A program made the translations under genes and the position numbers. Positions 9,614-21,193 of a DNA stretch of 64,000 bases are shown here, in pieces (the stretch's first letter is position 1; each line of letters starts with the position of its first letter). Source of the DNA: Naumovozyma dairenensis CBS 421 (lineage: Eukaryota > Ascomycota > Saccharomycetes > Saccharomycetales > Saccharomycetaceae); NCBI RefSeq assembly GCF_000227115.2, contig NC_016485.2:1-64000 (forward strand), read 5' to 3'. The notes below the pieces were generated by a model, which was not told the origin of the DNA, ran no database searches, and worked only from the letters and a program-made list of their open reading frames with translations.

Positions 9614-10582
9614 ATGGCGGTTCTTCCACAATTAACAAGAAGGCCTGTTCAAATGGAGACAGCTAGGGGGCCTGCAGGGGTTTCAACAGCTATAGCTTTG
9701 GGTTGGTTGACTGCTTCTGTTGCCTTGTGTAGTCTTGGAACAGGTGGAATATGTATAGCTTCATTTGTTATCGCCAGCCTAATGAGTGCTGCGAATATAG
9801 TAGGTTACAGAGGCGGTAACGGAGGATCAGTTGCGGAAAGATCACTTTTAACATTTGCTGCGAGTCCTATTGGTAGCCTTGTTTCTAATACTACTCAACT
9901 TAATGAAGTTATGCAATTGTCTACAGAAAGCCAACACGGAATAAATATTATAGGAACCTACAATTTTGAATTTCAGAAAAATAGTACCTTATTTAAAAGG
10001 GGGTTTTAGAGTAGTAAGCCATTGATTCATTTTACGTCAAATTTTGGCGAACATGTTGCAATACATACAAAAGAAATATCACACAAAGAATTCACAGATA
10101 TTATTTTGAACGCCGACCCCAGCACACCCGGGCAGCCGCTTGTAGCAAATGGAACAGTGCATAATAAATCAATCTTTAAGAGAGGATGGTCTTTTGATGC
10201 AAGTTGGGTATCTTACAACTATGATAATGTAAACGACGACTTGGCATTAAAGTGGGTAACTAATATCAATAATGACAACGAATATCAATTAGAACAAGAA
10301 ATTTATAAGTTTATGCAGGCTAATGATGGTTACAAATACTGTATCAATCCAACAATTGGGAATAACATTGCCGATATAAGTTCAAGTGGGTTTAGCAATG
10401 GTGATGTTCAAACGGCGATGCATGGCGAAACCTATTTCAATACCTATGGAGGTATCGATGGCGAATGCAACGATTATATGATTGCTTTACAGGTGATTGT
10501 GATACTTAGTCATACAGATTACTGTCTCGATTTATTTGCAGTTCTCTGGGCTACAAACATTGTTCTAAACGTTACTATCTAG
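9614..10582 (+). pseudogene. Kex2-site membrane/secreted-type gene with internal stop
   Basis: The frame from ATG 9614 runs 131 codons to a TAG at 10007. It then continues in the same frame for about 190 codons with the same protein character, which points to one gene interrupted by one nonsense codon. The first part has Gly/Ala-rich hydrophobic helices at about residues 22-64. Dibasic FKRG sites lie just before the stop and again about 58 codons after it. The downstream part holds a conserved-looking block (GETYFNTYGGIDGEC). After that, another frame gives a short Cys-rich end with a stop at 10507, so a second frameshift is likely. The family is unknown to me; it may be one of the Saccharomycetaceae subtelomeric DUF families. 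The processing sites suggest an exported, proteolytically matured product. Confidence 0.55.
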
Positions 10583-12693
10583 CCTTGTATCGCGTTGTTA
10601 GAAGTGAAGTTAGGGCAAAAACTCAGAATAGGGTCTGAATAACAAAAGTAACGGTCAACATCCAATTTTAAAATAACAAAGTTTTTACATAATCAAAATA
10701 ATATATATAATAAACATCAAAACTCGGAAAACGATCAAAAGATCTGAATCCATACAAAAACAAATGGACAATTGGCAATAAAGACGTAAGGATAAATAAC
10801 AATCTATATAGAGTAAATAGAAGACTGAAAAGTGATACCAAGTACCGAAATCTGTATCACGAAAGGATAGCGGTTTGTATCGATCCCCTCAACAGAGACA
10901 TTTCAAATTATGGTGATGGCGCCAGATCTTTTACGTTACTGTACCCAGGTGGGACACGAGTGTGGCTACTTTTGTGACCACTTTGAACAGGGTGACGAGA
11001 GAAAAAATTAAGGCCTTAGGGCAATATTTGGGGAAAAAATAGCATGTTCCAAAACGTTGTGGCCCCAAAAGAAATTCTACATCCTAAGCTTTCTCAGGTC
11101 TAGACAACTATATAAATAAATATATATAAACTTGCAATTGAAAAACATCATTTAGCTTTAGAGTACATAGAAACTATAGAGCAGAGGAATTATCTTGAAG
11201 ATTTCCTTCCTCTAAGACAGTAATAATATTAGATAGTTCTTCCATGTTCATTTGGTATCCAGAAATATCATCCCAAATAAGTGGTGATAGACTCGTGGAA
11301 GAGAGAGGAGGTGGAATAGCAGGTTGTGAGTGTAAATGATCCTACTTGCTCATATAAGTCCTTGCGTATAGCTAATAACTATCCAAAGTGGAGGACGCAT
11401 GTATGTAGCCGTGAATAAGCAAACAATTAAGCAAACTAACAGTAAAGTCTAAGGCGTTACGCGTTGTTGACATTGGAATCTTGAAAGAGAGGGCTTGTCA
11501 TGGCCAATCAATGAATGATAGGCCTTCTAAAATATGTTTTTGTATAGGTCAAACAATTATAAGAAAGGCCTTGATTTCCTCGCGTTACTCCCTGTCCAAA
11601 ATGGACCAAGAAGTGGACCAACTCGCGTCCCACATGGGAAATGCTGCATCAGCACAATTTTTATTACTATGAATCCACGCGATACGTCGCTAAATTGGAG
11701 CGCCTTACTAATCTTAACTTCAATCACTAAGGTACTATTCCGAAGCTGTAGACTAAGTGGACAACTCGATAATAGGAATTCTCTTAAGCTTCAAAGAATT
11801 GGTAATCCTATTTCAGGTGCTACAGGCGCTAGGGAGCAATAATCTAAAAGCCGGAATAGGCTGGGGTTTATTCTTCACCGCGATCACTAAAGGTACAAGG
11901 GAGTATTAATCCTAAAGCTACACATCAGAAATAATAAATAGGGTTTGTAGTAATAATTGAAGAATCAACTAAATCGCTAATTTAAATTCACTAGATTATT
12001 CTAAGGTTCAAATACCTTATAGTAATTAAACGTCGAAACACTGTTCAACCGGTACTGAATCGTGTATGAGCTAGTATGGTCTTGTATCCTTTTGATAACA
12101 ATCTAAAGTCAACAAGCATTGCTTCCATTGGAGAGAGCTTCTCTCTAAATATATTATATAGAAGTTTCTTATGATGAATGGAAGATTTCTTCTCTATATA
12201 TTTCATCACCTTTTAGCTTGGATTTCGGAGGGATGCTTAACGGCAAATCCCTCCAGAACACCATACTTTCAAAGTACCATAATCATTATCCGAGTTGGAT
12301 GCCTCCGAGGCTCAAAAACATATAAGCCCCTAAGGCTCAATTGCTTTACCAACACATTATATATATATATATTGACAAGAAGCTTTGTGTAATAATTTTT
12401 TTTCAGCGTTCCATAATATTAGGTTGATTTTTTAGAATTAATCTTCTTTTCTAAATAAAATGGTTAGGTCATATACCCACTACAACAGACAGTACCTTGT
12501 TATCGTTTCCTGTACGAGAAATAATCGAAATTAAATTTTGTGTTTGTTTTGACAATTCCTTAGGTAAATAGACTATTCCTTATTATGGAATCAAAAAACA
12601 ATTACAAAATTTATTACTGCTCCGATATCATTCATAGATGTTGATTTTGTTTCCTCTTAGAAGATACGTGCTAATTTTTATAAAAAATGATGA
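10583..12693. other. gene-poor interval with hairpins and diverged internal repeats
   Basis: I see no credible gene. A perfect 8-bp stem GGAGGGAT / ATCCCTCC (12227-12254) and the near-palindrome AGAGAGCTTCTCTCT (about 12132-12146) stand out. Words such as ATCACTAAGGTAC recur around 11728 and 11883 in a diverged way, as if from an old duplication or retroelement relic. The frames at 11481-11842 show no protein-like features. Confidence 0.4.
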
Positions 12694-13210
12694 CTACATT
12701 TTCTCTGCATAAAAGATAGAAACTAACGTACGTATTTGAAAGAGATTGATAATGTCAGTTTTTGAAAAAGGTAGGATTCGACAGTTATATATGTCATTTT
12801 TTAACTTCTGGAACGTTGATGTGATGGAAAATGCAATATCCTTTTGGCTTAAATTTGTACGAAGTGCTGATAGAAGTGCCAGAGTGAAAATCAAAAGAAT
12901 CAAATGCAATATACAATCTGGTTTGCAACTATCTGTTTCAATACAAGCATATTGAGTTGTATCATATCTACGTTGCTCATTAATAATGAAAGGTGATAAG
13001 GGCAACCAAAAAAAGCATAAGTGAGCATCCTCTCCATATCATTTCTTCCGATTTCGTGAAATAGAAAAAACCAACAACTAAAAGAAGCAGAGAAGAAAAT
13101 AACAAAATAAAAATGCTCATAGTATTCGTGATTCTATTTAGACAGTGTTTATTGATCTGATTATATTCCCATTTGAGAACTGTGTTGAGGTCAATGTATA
13201 ATATTTTCAA
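12694..13210 (-). pseudogene. decayed multi-span membrane protein fragment
   Basis: Two overlapping minus-strand frames (13210-12980 and 13005-12694) read like one protein split by a frameshift. The first has a hydrophobic helix (FILLFSSLLLLVVGFFYF) followed by EEMIWRG; the second has another helix (HLILLIFTLALLSAL) and a short basic tail. The EEMIWR word recurs as GEKMIWR in the fragments at 14.9-15.1 kb, suggesting a shared family. I cannot name it. Overall resemblance to yeast subtelomeric multi-membrane families (DUP/COS-like) is only in layout. Confidence 0.35.
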
Positions 13211-13831
13211 CGAATGTATGAGAAAAAGGTCTATATTTTTACCTATACTGCAATAAAATATATATTTATATCTTAATAAAGTTACATGAATCTGAAGATT
13301 TGAAATCTCCGAGTTAAGCGGGAGGGAATAATTTTTTTGTCAGATAACTTTTTCTTTCCAACGGTTTTTTACTATGGAACAAATTTTAAGAAAATTCAAA
13401 TTTAAGATAGGCCTCTTAAAAAATCTATACAAGATGCAATATTTAACGTATACCTTTCAAGTTTTGGTATGATGTAGATGAGATTCACGAGAATATCATA
13501 TTCAAATCTTAGCTTTATATCTCTTTTTATTGTTGTGTAATGTGTATTTTAGTGTTAAAAATAGGCTAAAATGCACCATCTTCTCAAGATTTTCCCATAC
13601 AAATCCTGAAGTATGATTTCGACAAAAAATACTCCGGCGTCACAAAGAATGCCATATTTGAAGCAGATGGGGATTGCCAATTATTTTATTGAACATACCA
13701 ATCTACAAAAAGGGTACATAGACTTCATTATGGACTGAAATAAGTTGGGAACGATTTATTATCGTACTCAAATCTGATTGTATCATTAGAGAACGTTATT
13801 TAGGTATACGTTTAGAAATTCTTGAAGCCGA
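13211..13831. other. gene-poor interval
   Basis: AT-rich, no gene, no repeat recognised. Confidence 0.4.
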
Positions 13832-15725
13832 TTACGGAATTAATTGAAGTAGACAAAAAAAAGCATATCCCAGATAATATTGAAAACCATCGCAGGAAAA
13901 ACGAGGACATTGATTAAACCTATCTTTTATTTTACTTTGTTTGCTCTTATTCTGAGCAAAAAGAGTATCCTTAGAACTGAGGAGATATCTGGAAAGCAAG
14001 GTGATCGGAAAAGTAGTAAATTGAGACAGACATAAAATATATGCTAGATATAGCGAAGTACGTAAATAAAATAAAATAAATGAGCTCGGGGTCTTCATTT
14101 CTGTTCGTCGTGAAAACAATTACACAAGATTTGTGGTTCGCATAGAATCAATTAAAGGCTATTTAATTTCAATATTTTCAAGGCATTCGAATGAATTTGC
14201 TATTCATGGTCGGGACAATTTCGAGGATGTCAATAGAAATTGGGGTAGCTCCAACGTTAATGACAAAATCGGCTGCGAGACTTCCACATTTTAAAGGAGT
14301 TTTAATATTTGGTAGGTAATCAACAGCGAAGTTCCTATAAAAGTCAATTTTAACCATGCTAGGTGTGCATTGATGAAGCATGTCCATCGTTGACAAGATC
14401 GGTGATTTTTCTCTATGCCAGTAAACTGCAAGGGAACCTAAAATAATAAAGAACAGTTTTCGAAACTATGGTTTAGTTCCTGTATTTCTTTATTGATTCA
14501 GCTTATTTTTTAATGATTATTACTATCAGCAAATTTGAAAACGATAATGTTATCTACCGGAAAGAGCAGCTTCGAGTCAGTTTCAGATAGAAAGGAAGGA
14601 AACTTCCATACTAAAATGCCTTAATGTTTTCTTTTTCAGTTACTTAGATAACAACTTTCAAAAAAGGTTATAGATAGAATAGACAGAACCAGTTGTAGCC
14701 AAGTCTAATACCACAATGGCCATATTGATGAGCCCGATACATAGCGTGATAGTACTGACTAACAAAGAAGTAATGATAAATAATTGCCCTCCTGTTATGA
14801 CCGAATCACCTAAGATAAACGTGGAAATGACAGTAGTTATAATCCAATTTAGATCAAATGGGAAATAAGGCCCCTCACAAGAAGTCGATGTTTCAACTTG
14901 TTGAATCTGGCAGCTAGTTAAGCGATTATTCGCCACATAAATGTAATGGTTTATACACAAACTTGAAAATATGTATGATTGAGTACACCAGGATTGTGCG
15001 AAATAAGTATGGCCGCCATATCATTTTTTCACCTACTACGGGATTGATATCTAGGGCTATATACCTGTTGTATAGTGACACTATTGCATTAATCATTTGG
15101 ATTAATTGAATCATTCAATTTTCCCAAGTAGAAGTTCTTTCTTCGTTTATTTTTCTACGTATGTCAATCAGTTCTGTTTTGATTTGGAAATAACTCTTCT
15201 TAATTTGTGAATCACAGTGTATTGCCTGACTGTTTCGAGAGATATCCGAACGGAACAAGTGCTAACAATAAAAAATGTCTAAACACTGCATATCTGACTC
15301 AGGCAACTTTAGCATACTCAATGACCAATATTACTCAGTTCTAATATTCTAAATGTTGTATAAAACGTTCGGATATCTTAATTTTGGGTTTCGAATTGAG
15401 TATCACTGATTGTCACTTAGGGATGAAATAAATACTTCGATTTGAAAGGGATCAAACCTAGCCATGTTACAACACCTGCTTTAACGGCAATTCCAAATAA
15501 AAGCAAATACCAGACCGGATCTTTGTTAGTTGTCATAATAATAATGTTAGCTTTAGTTTTCTGGAACTTATTTACTTCAAACCAGTCAAACAAGGAAGGC
15601 CCTAACTTGTCCAGAAAAAATAGCTGGGACATTGCAAAACTAGCAGCCCTTGTTGGTATTGTAATTGCCGCTGTAGCTACAACAATAGCTACCTGGACAC
15701 CTATATTATGTGCAACCACGAACAA
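13832..15725 (-). pseudogene. string of membrane-protein fragments
   Basis: Several minus-strand frames follow each other: 15725-15417 (two helices, ending in VWYLLLFGIAVKAGVVTWLG), 15114-14926 (contains GEKMIWRPYLF), 14960-14658 (helices ITTVISTFILG and LFIITSLLVSTITLCIGL), 14396-14178, and 14119-13832. The hydrophobic content and common strand suggest one or two decayed multi-span genes rather than independent small genes. Stops and frame changes lie between all pieces. Ancestor unknown; related to the fragment at 12694-13210 through the MIWR word. Confidence 0.3.
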
Positions 15726-16061
15726 AATTCAATGATCATCCAATGGGTGCCAGTAGTATGTTTTTGCTGGAATTTCTGACGCATAGCATATTATAGTATG
15801 GTTGAGAACAGCATGCAGTGTATGAGAATGCAAAAACATAAAGAAATTGATTAGTTCAACCGAAAAAAATAATAAGAAAACACAATATTTTAAAGGATTT
15901 TATTTAACTTGTACCTTTTGACATCTCTATATTTTATATATTCTCTACTCAAGAAAGTAACGGAAACAACTACTATGCTATAAAATAAAAGGAAGTTTAA
16001 CACAAATCGAAGAAATGCCGTTGAAATATTGTTTTGTGAAGAAGACGCAATTACGGAATCC

Positions 16062-16307
16062 TGTTAGATGTAATTTACTTCTTATTGACAGTTCAGGGTT
16101 ATCTATTAATACGTTCAGGTATAATATATATAAGTCTAGTATAATAGGTTCAGTTATATAATAAGCAGCTAGGATAACAATGTGATATGGTGAATACCTA
16201 AAGGGTTCTAAGATTGGTAACGTTCTCTGAAGTAGCTTCAGTTGCAAAGTTCTCATTAGAGGCTCTTGGAAGGATCGTCAAGCTCGGCGTGTCGCATATG
16301 CGGGTAA
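16062..16307 (-). repeat. delta-like solo LTR, copy 2 (inverted)
   Basis: The reverse complement matches 7955-8200 almost base for base, ending TTACATCTAACA at 16062. Beyond 16307 the LTR may extend to about 16400: a stretch containing GTATAAGCTGAATA on the minus strand is shared with the third, diverged copy at 40459-40684. No internal element is attached. Confidence 0.65.
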
Positions 16308-17396
16308 TACACTTTATTAGGATCCTCGTTATACTTGATCAGGGTATAACTAGTATTCAGCTTATACTACCCCATCCTTAAGTCTGTTAACTTAGGTATG
16401 GTTTAGATCAACTAAATCAACCTTACAAATCCTTTCCATCGTGATTTCATTGATCTTTCTTTACCTCTCTGTATATATTATTTTTATTAACAAAATATAA
16501 ATACAAAAAATATGCTAAGAAATAATCTAGTTTTTTGGCTTATTCCCTAATTCAAAGTATTCTTGATTGATTACGTAAGTAATATATATTATAATAAATA
16601 TAACAGATACCCAAAGGAACCAGCAGTCAAAGACGTCCCAACATGGTCGCTTATATACGTTAACTTATGCCATACGTAGTGTCCGATACACTACAGACTC
16701 CTGGCTGCATACGTACTAAGTGGCAATGACACGTCCGGTGATCAATCGGACCGAGTCGCTCCGATGGTTGGCCGAACCATCGATAACCCGTATTGAAAGA
16801 CTTATAACAAACAGGCTTGGATACAATGTAATAATGCTAACAAAAAAAACAGGTTTTTCACTAGTGACATCAACTATTATATAATTTTTCGATCTTGTTT
16901 TCTAACGTTAAAAAGGCCAGCTAAATGATTTCTTCATTAATATTTTCACAGTAGTAAATAAATGACCGCAGAAATTACAAAGTTGCTATAATTTATAAAG
17001 GGTTTCTTTAAAGCGTTGTAATGGAAAAATAAAATGCATAATTATTATTATTTACACTCGCTTGGCAGATTAATGAAGCTATATTGGGTGTCCTTAGTGT
17101 TTGAATTGGAGAGTGCATTGGGAAACATCATCCACAAGTGCATAATATATGGTATCTTATAATCTATATACATCTTGGAGCCAAATCGTTACGTAAACTT
17201 CTTTACTTAACGGTATTTTCTTTTTCGTTGACATAGCTTAGCTATATGGAGCTATCAACTATTCATTTATTTAACGATATTGATGAATAGCATAAGGTTG
17301 TATAACATTATAATACATAAAAAGTCTTCCTTCTTTGATTTGAAAAAAAGCGGATGCATTAGTATTCAAATGCAGCAGCAAGATTCTGTTTTTAGC
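16308..17396. other. gene-poor interval at the subtelomere/core boundary
   Basis: Contains the probable 5' part of LTR copy 2 and then a GC-richer patch at about 16730-16795. That patch has a hairpin GTCCG...CGGAC and a second, CGATGGTT...AACCATCG. No ORF. It separates the repeat-rich left end from the first conserved core gene (YRA2). Confidence 0.4.
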
Positions 17397-17960
17397 TTAA
17401 CTATTCATATATGCATCCAATTCCGCATCTAAATCTTCTGCTGTTTTCTTCTGGGATGACGCCGGTCTACTGCTCTTTGACTCTAATGAATAATGACTTC
17501 CTCTACTTCCGCGGCTATTATTTCTTCTATACTGACTATAATCATCACGACTGTCGGGACGACTTGGCTTATTTCTAGGAGATTTTTTAGGATATTGTTC
17601 ATACATCTCCACTTCAAGTTTAGTTCCATTTAAATCCTTACCGTTAAAATTTTTAATGATCTTCTCCATTATTGATAAATCCTCAAACTCTACAATACAT
17701 GATCTGGCATCTTTCATTTCATAGAACTTAATGTAAACAGGTGTTCCGAATTCTTTGAGCATATCTTCGATTGTGAAATCTGATACATCTAATGGAATAC
17801 TGTTGAACCTAACTCTTTTCTTTGGTAACTCTGGCGTTTTATGTTCGGCTAACCATTTTTGGCCGGCTTTATCTTCCATTCCCAATCTTGAAGCTAAGTT
17901 ATTTCTTAAATCTCGACGACGATATGGCTGTAGTAATATGATACTCCGGAAAGAAAACAT
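17397..17960 (-). CDS. YRA2: Yra2-like mRNA export RNA-binding protein
   Basis: 187 residues. S. cerevisiae Yra2 is a REF/ALY-type RNA-binding protein that binds Mex67 and acts in nuclear mRNA export. Diagnostic pieces: YRRRDLRNNLASRLG at residues 13-27; an RRM at about 50-120 (RVRFNSIPLDVSDFTIEDM, SCIVEFEDLS, FNGKDLNGTKLEV); a basic Arg/Ser linker; and the C-terminal LDAELDAYM box shared by REF proteins. It lies next to DOA1 as in S. cerevisiae. Oddity: the usual acidic N-terminal box before YRRRD is absent. The first residues look unrelated, and the genomic sequence just before the Pro-Tyr codons reads TACTACAG, like a 3' splice site. The true start may be in an unseen upstream exon, or the N-terminus is lost. 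Confidence 0.85.
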   Translation of the reverse strand: MFSFRSIILLQPYRRRDLRNNLASRLGMEDKAGQKWLAEHKTPELPKKRVRFNSIPLDVSDFTIEDMLKEFGTPVYIKFYEMKDARSCIVEFEDLSIMEKIIKNFNGKDLNGTKLEVEMYEQYPKKSPRNKPSRPDSRDDYSQYRRNNSRGSRGSHYSLESKSSRPASSQKKTAEDLDAELDAYMNS

Positions 17961-18718
17961 GTTTCAAATATTGGTTAATAAAAATAAATTCAGTAATTAA
18001 CTATAGTCTAGGGAAGAGATCTGGGCATATTAAATGCAACTGACTAGACTAATTAGCTTTCCTATGAGATACATACAGTTGGTCTTCTTCGGTCAGTTCT
18101 ATTAGGTGACTGTTACTAATATACTATTTTTTCATATGGCGGAAAGAGTTAATAATAATGATATTGTTAGTGAAAAATGGGAAGGCTTTGAAGAGAATCG
18201 GTGTTCATAATCATTTGACATACTACATCGTCTCCGCTATTGTTCGCTGTAAAACTCATTGCTGCTTTGATTTCTATAATCTCTATGATTAGGAGTTGAG
18301 TAGAATATTTTTTAGTCGTACGGTTTTTATGGTCCTAGCAAGATTACTTGTTTCAATCAAGTTATATTCAAGTGAGTTCCTCAGACCTTCTATTTCGCTC
18401 TATGTTTTACAGAGTCTGTTAAATTGGAAATTTCAAAATGAAATAAGCCAATGCGCCAGCGTCATCAACATCGTAAATATTGAAAAATACAAACACAAAA
18501 GGTGAACATAAAGGGATTTACAAATTTTGTATTTTGTAGAACACATTCAGGCTCAATAACTTCAATTGGGAATCTGGTAAAAATGGTTGGTCCCTGTACT
18601 TAATGAAACGTACACATGATTATCGAAACTAGAGGTTTTCACAGATGTGAATGACATTGTTACTTAGAAGCTATATAATGTTTGTAATAATGATCCCTGA
18701 TCATGAAGACTTACCCTT
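17961..18718. other. intergenic between YRA2 and DOA1
   Basis: Unusually long for two genes on the same strand. It could hold a 5' exon of YRA2. GTATGT words on the minus strand occur near 18071 and 18217, and a TATTAAC branch-like word lies near 17975, but I could not join a coding exon in frame. No other gene seen. Confidence 0.4.
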
Positions 18719-20887
18719 CTAATCCAAATCATCAAAAATGTCTTTGAACCTTGGAATTATCCCGTACATTTTCTTAACGTTCAGTAACCAAGAAATTGAT
18801 TTAGCGAAGTGCCTTAAAGTCGGCTCCACAGTTGCGAAATTACCATAAGCTACAACAAGTCTATAAGCTGCCTCCTCATTCTCTTGATATTCTTCCAAAG
18901 GTGCATATTTCGTATTCATTGCCTCAATAACTACGGGTCCAATATCTAATTTCTCAGTACCGCTTTGCACAACACGGACACTGTAATTTAATATTAATGT
19001 AGAGACCGCTAATGCCAAATTTTGTGCCTGTTTCTTAGTTGCGTTTTCAAAATTAACATCTATTGTTTCGAAAATGGATTCATAAACTTTATTTGAGGAC
19101 ATTAACTCGAGTCCCCATATCTGGTTTTCAAAACAATTTGCCAACATACGGACAGTCAACATAACAATGGAAATACTTTTGTTACCTAATCCTTCCTCTA
19201 CAAATTCAGCAAGGTTTACTGCTGCTGGTAACTTTTGGACAATCAAACGTAATATATCGTAAGCAGGTGTCTTATTTTCCCATTTAGACCTAATAATAAC
19301 AGCATAGGAATATAGGGCTTCCCAATTTTCATCTGCATCTTGTAAATCAGCTCCAATCGTTGCAATCTGTTCATCATCAAATGTCTTCTCTTTGGAATTA
19401 AATTTTACAATACCATTAAAAATTGAATCTGCATTATAATTCCGTAAAGATAAATATGTTTTTATGGGGAGAATCTTCCACTTTTTATCAGTTTCTGTAT
19501 TTTTATTTAACTCGGTTGGTACTTCATCAAATGACATCCCGTTGGTATTCTTTAATATAAAATTGACAATATCATTTTTGTAGCTCGGAGATAACTCATA
19601 TTTTGCTATAAAGTGATCCGCAACAGTATATGGATTATCTGACACATTAATGGGTAATTTCAATGGTGGGACCCCCTCTTGAATATCTACATCAAAGACA
19701 TAATCATATAACTTCCCTTCATACTCTGTTTTTTGATCGTTACCAGTTGCTCCCCCAGAACCTACAACATCGCCAACTTTGGACCAATGGTTACTGGAGT
19801 ATAAATGTGCCTCCAGAGCACCAGTTGGAGCTCTAACAACTACAACTTGGCCCTCTTTTTTACCAGGTGCATTTAACACTTCGTAGGGAGATACTTTTGA
19901 TTCATCAAATCCCATTGTTTGGGCATTGATAGAAATTTTGGAAACTTCTTCAGCCAGTTCTTTCATTGCTTCAGGAGAGGCCATTCTTGTTTCATTTTTA
20001 GTAAAAATTCTTATCAACTGATCACTACTTCCAATGATAATATCATCATTAGGTAAAATGTCAATGGACCATATGGACACAGCTGGCAGTTTAATTACTT
20101 GTTTAGGCCCTGAATTATTGGAATCCCATATAATTACTGATCTATCTTCACCACACGATACAAGATCATTGGATAAATTGAATTGTTTCACACTGTAGAC
20201 AAAACTTTCATGGCCGCACCAATTTCTGATTATCTCGCCGCTTTCAATATTGGATAACTTGATAGTAGAATCATTAGAGCAAGTAATGATTTCGTTTGGA
20301 TTTGATTTGGAAATTTCAACACGACGGATGACATCAGTATGAATCCCACCAAGGGTCTTTATAGCCACATTATTTTCCCAAATTTTAATCGTTTGGTCGG
20401 CTGAAACTGAAACATATTTATTTTCCACACCTGGAAAGGATTTCGCACACCAGACGGATGCTTCGTGGCCCTTTAAGTCATATTTTAATGACCCATTTTG
20501 CCAAACCTTAGCAGTTTTATCCCAACTCCCACTAACTAAAGTTTCATTAGACATTTCTAGACTACATACATTTGATTCATGACCAACTAATGTAAAAATA
20601 GGATCTTCTTCCAGATTCGATGATAGTAAAACTCCGTTGACTATTGAATCTTGACCGGAATAAAAAATAATACCACGTTCTTCATCGTAAGTTAAAGCGT
20701 TCAAATATTTTTCATTGGTTGCCAAGATAGTATCACTCCAGTTCGTAGGATCATTTGGATCATTCGTCCATAATCTCACTGTACCATCTCTTGAAACACT
20801 GGCGATCTTGGTATCATCAATTGCCACCACATCTTTAACATCTTGCCTGTGGCCTCTTAACGTAGCTCTTAGCTGATAAGTTGACAT
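18719..20887 (-). CDS. DOA1: Doa1/Ufd3 ubiquitin-binding Cdc48 cofactor
   Basis: 722 residues from ATG 20887; the frame is open a little further upstream, but without an ATG. Doa1 (PLAA family) is a WD-repeat adaptor that binds ubiquitin and Cdc48, and works in ubiquitin recycling, endosomal sorting and ribophagy. Seen: about seven WD40 repeats over residues 5-310 (LRGHRQDVKDVVAIDDTKIA, SGSWDKTAKVW, SCGEDRSVIIWDS); the PFU ubiquitin-binding domain at about 330-440 (GFDESKVSPYEVLNAPG, VVVRAPTGALEAHLYSS); and a C-terminal PUL armadillo-like domain at about 445-722. The size is close to the 715 residues of S. cerevisiae. Its neighbour YRA2 matches the YKL214C-YKL213C order. Confidence 0.97.
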   Translation of the reverse strand: MSTYQLRATLRGHRQDVKDVVAIDDTKIASVSRDGTVRLWTNDPNDPTNWSDTILATNEKYLNALTYDEERGIIFYSGQDSIVNGVLLSSNLEEDPIFTLVGHESNVCSLEMSNETLVSGSWDKTAKVWQNGSLKYDLKGHEASVWCAKSFPGVENKYVSVSADQTIKIWENNVAIKTLGGIHTDVIRRVEISKSNPNEIITCSNDSTIKLSNIESGEIIRNWCGHESFVYSVKQFNLSNDLVSCGEDRSVIIWDSNNSGPKQVIKLPAVSIWSIDILPNDDIIIGSSDQLIRIFTKNETRMASPEAMKELAEEVSKISINAQTMGFDESKVSPYEVLNAPGKKEGQVVVVRAPTGALEAHLYSSNHWSKVGDVVGSGGATGNDQKTEYEGKLYDYVFDVDIQEGVPPLKLPINVSDNPYTVADHFIAKYELSPSYKNDIVNFILKNTNGMSFDEVPTELNKNTETDKKWKILPIKTYLSLRNYNADSIFNGIVKFNSKEKTFDDEQIATIGADLQDADENWEALYSYAVIIRSKWENKTPAYDILRLIVQKLPAAVNLAEFVEEGLGNKSISIVMLTVRMLANCFENQIWGLELMSSNKVYESIFETIDVNFENATKKQAQNLALAVSTLILNYSVRVVQSGTEKLDIGPVVIEAMNTKYAPLEEYQENEEAAYRLVVAYGNFATVEPTLRHFAKSISWLLNVKKMYGIIPRFKDIFDDLD

Positions 20888-21193
20888 ATTACTATAAATG
20901 CTGTATTCTTTTGCAAAAGCCTTTATTAATGACCCAAATTGAGACAATACAATGAATATATACTGTAAGCCTTTTGTAGTTAGTCATTTGCCACTCTATT
21001 CATCAGGTAAGGTACCTACACTTGGTTAAGGGTAAAGTAAAATTCTTCGAGAAAACGGCACCATTGAGCGACCTCTATATAATTAAAGATTTATCACTAA
21101 ATAAAGCAAGTTAAAGCAAAGGAAAAACGGGAACTTTGTATTTCATGACGTTATATACAGAATTGATCTACTTATATACATAACAACTTCACT
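20888..21193. promoter_or_regulatory. divergent promoter DOA1 / PET8
   Basis: About 305 bases between divergent starts. AT-rich, with a TATATAAT word near 21076 on the PET8 side. No specific factor site recognised. Confidence 0.4.

Noticed and set aside
11481..11842. Two overlapping plus-strand ORFs of 63 and 102 codons
   Set aside because: Low-information frames in a stretch with diverged repeats; no protein-like pattern or context.
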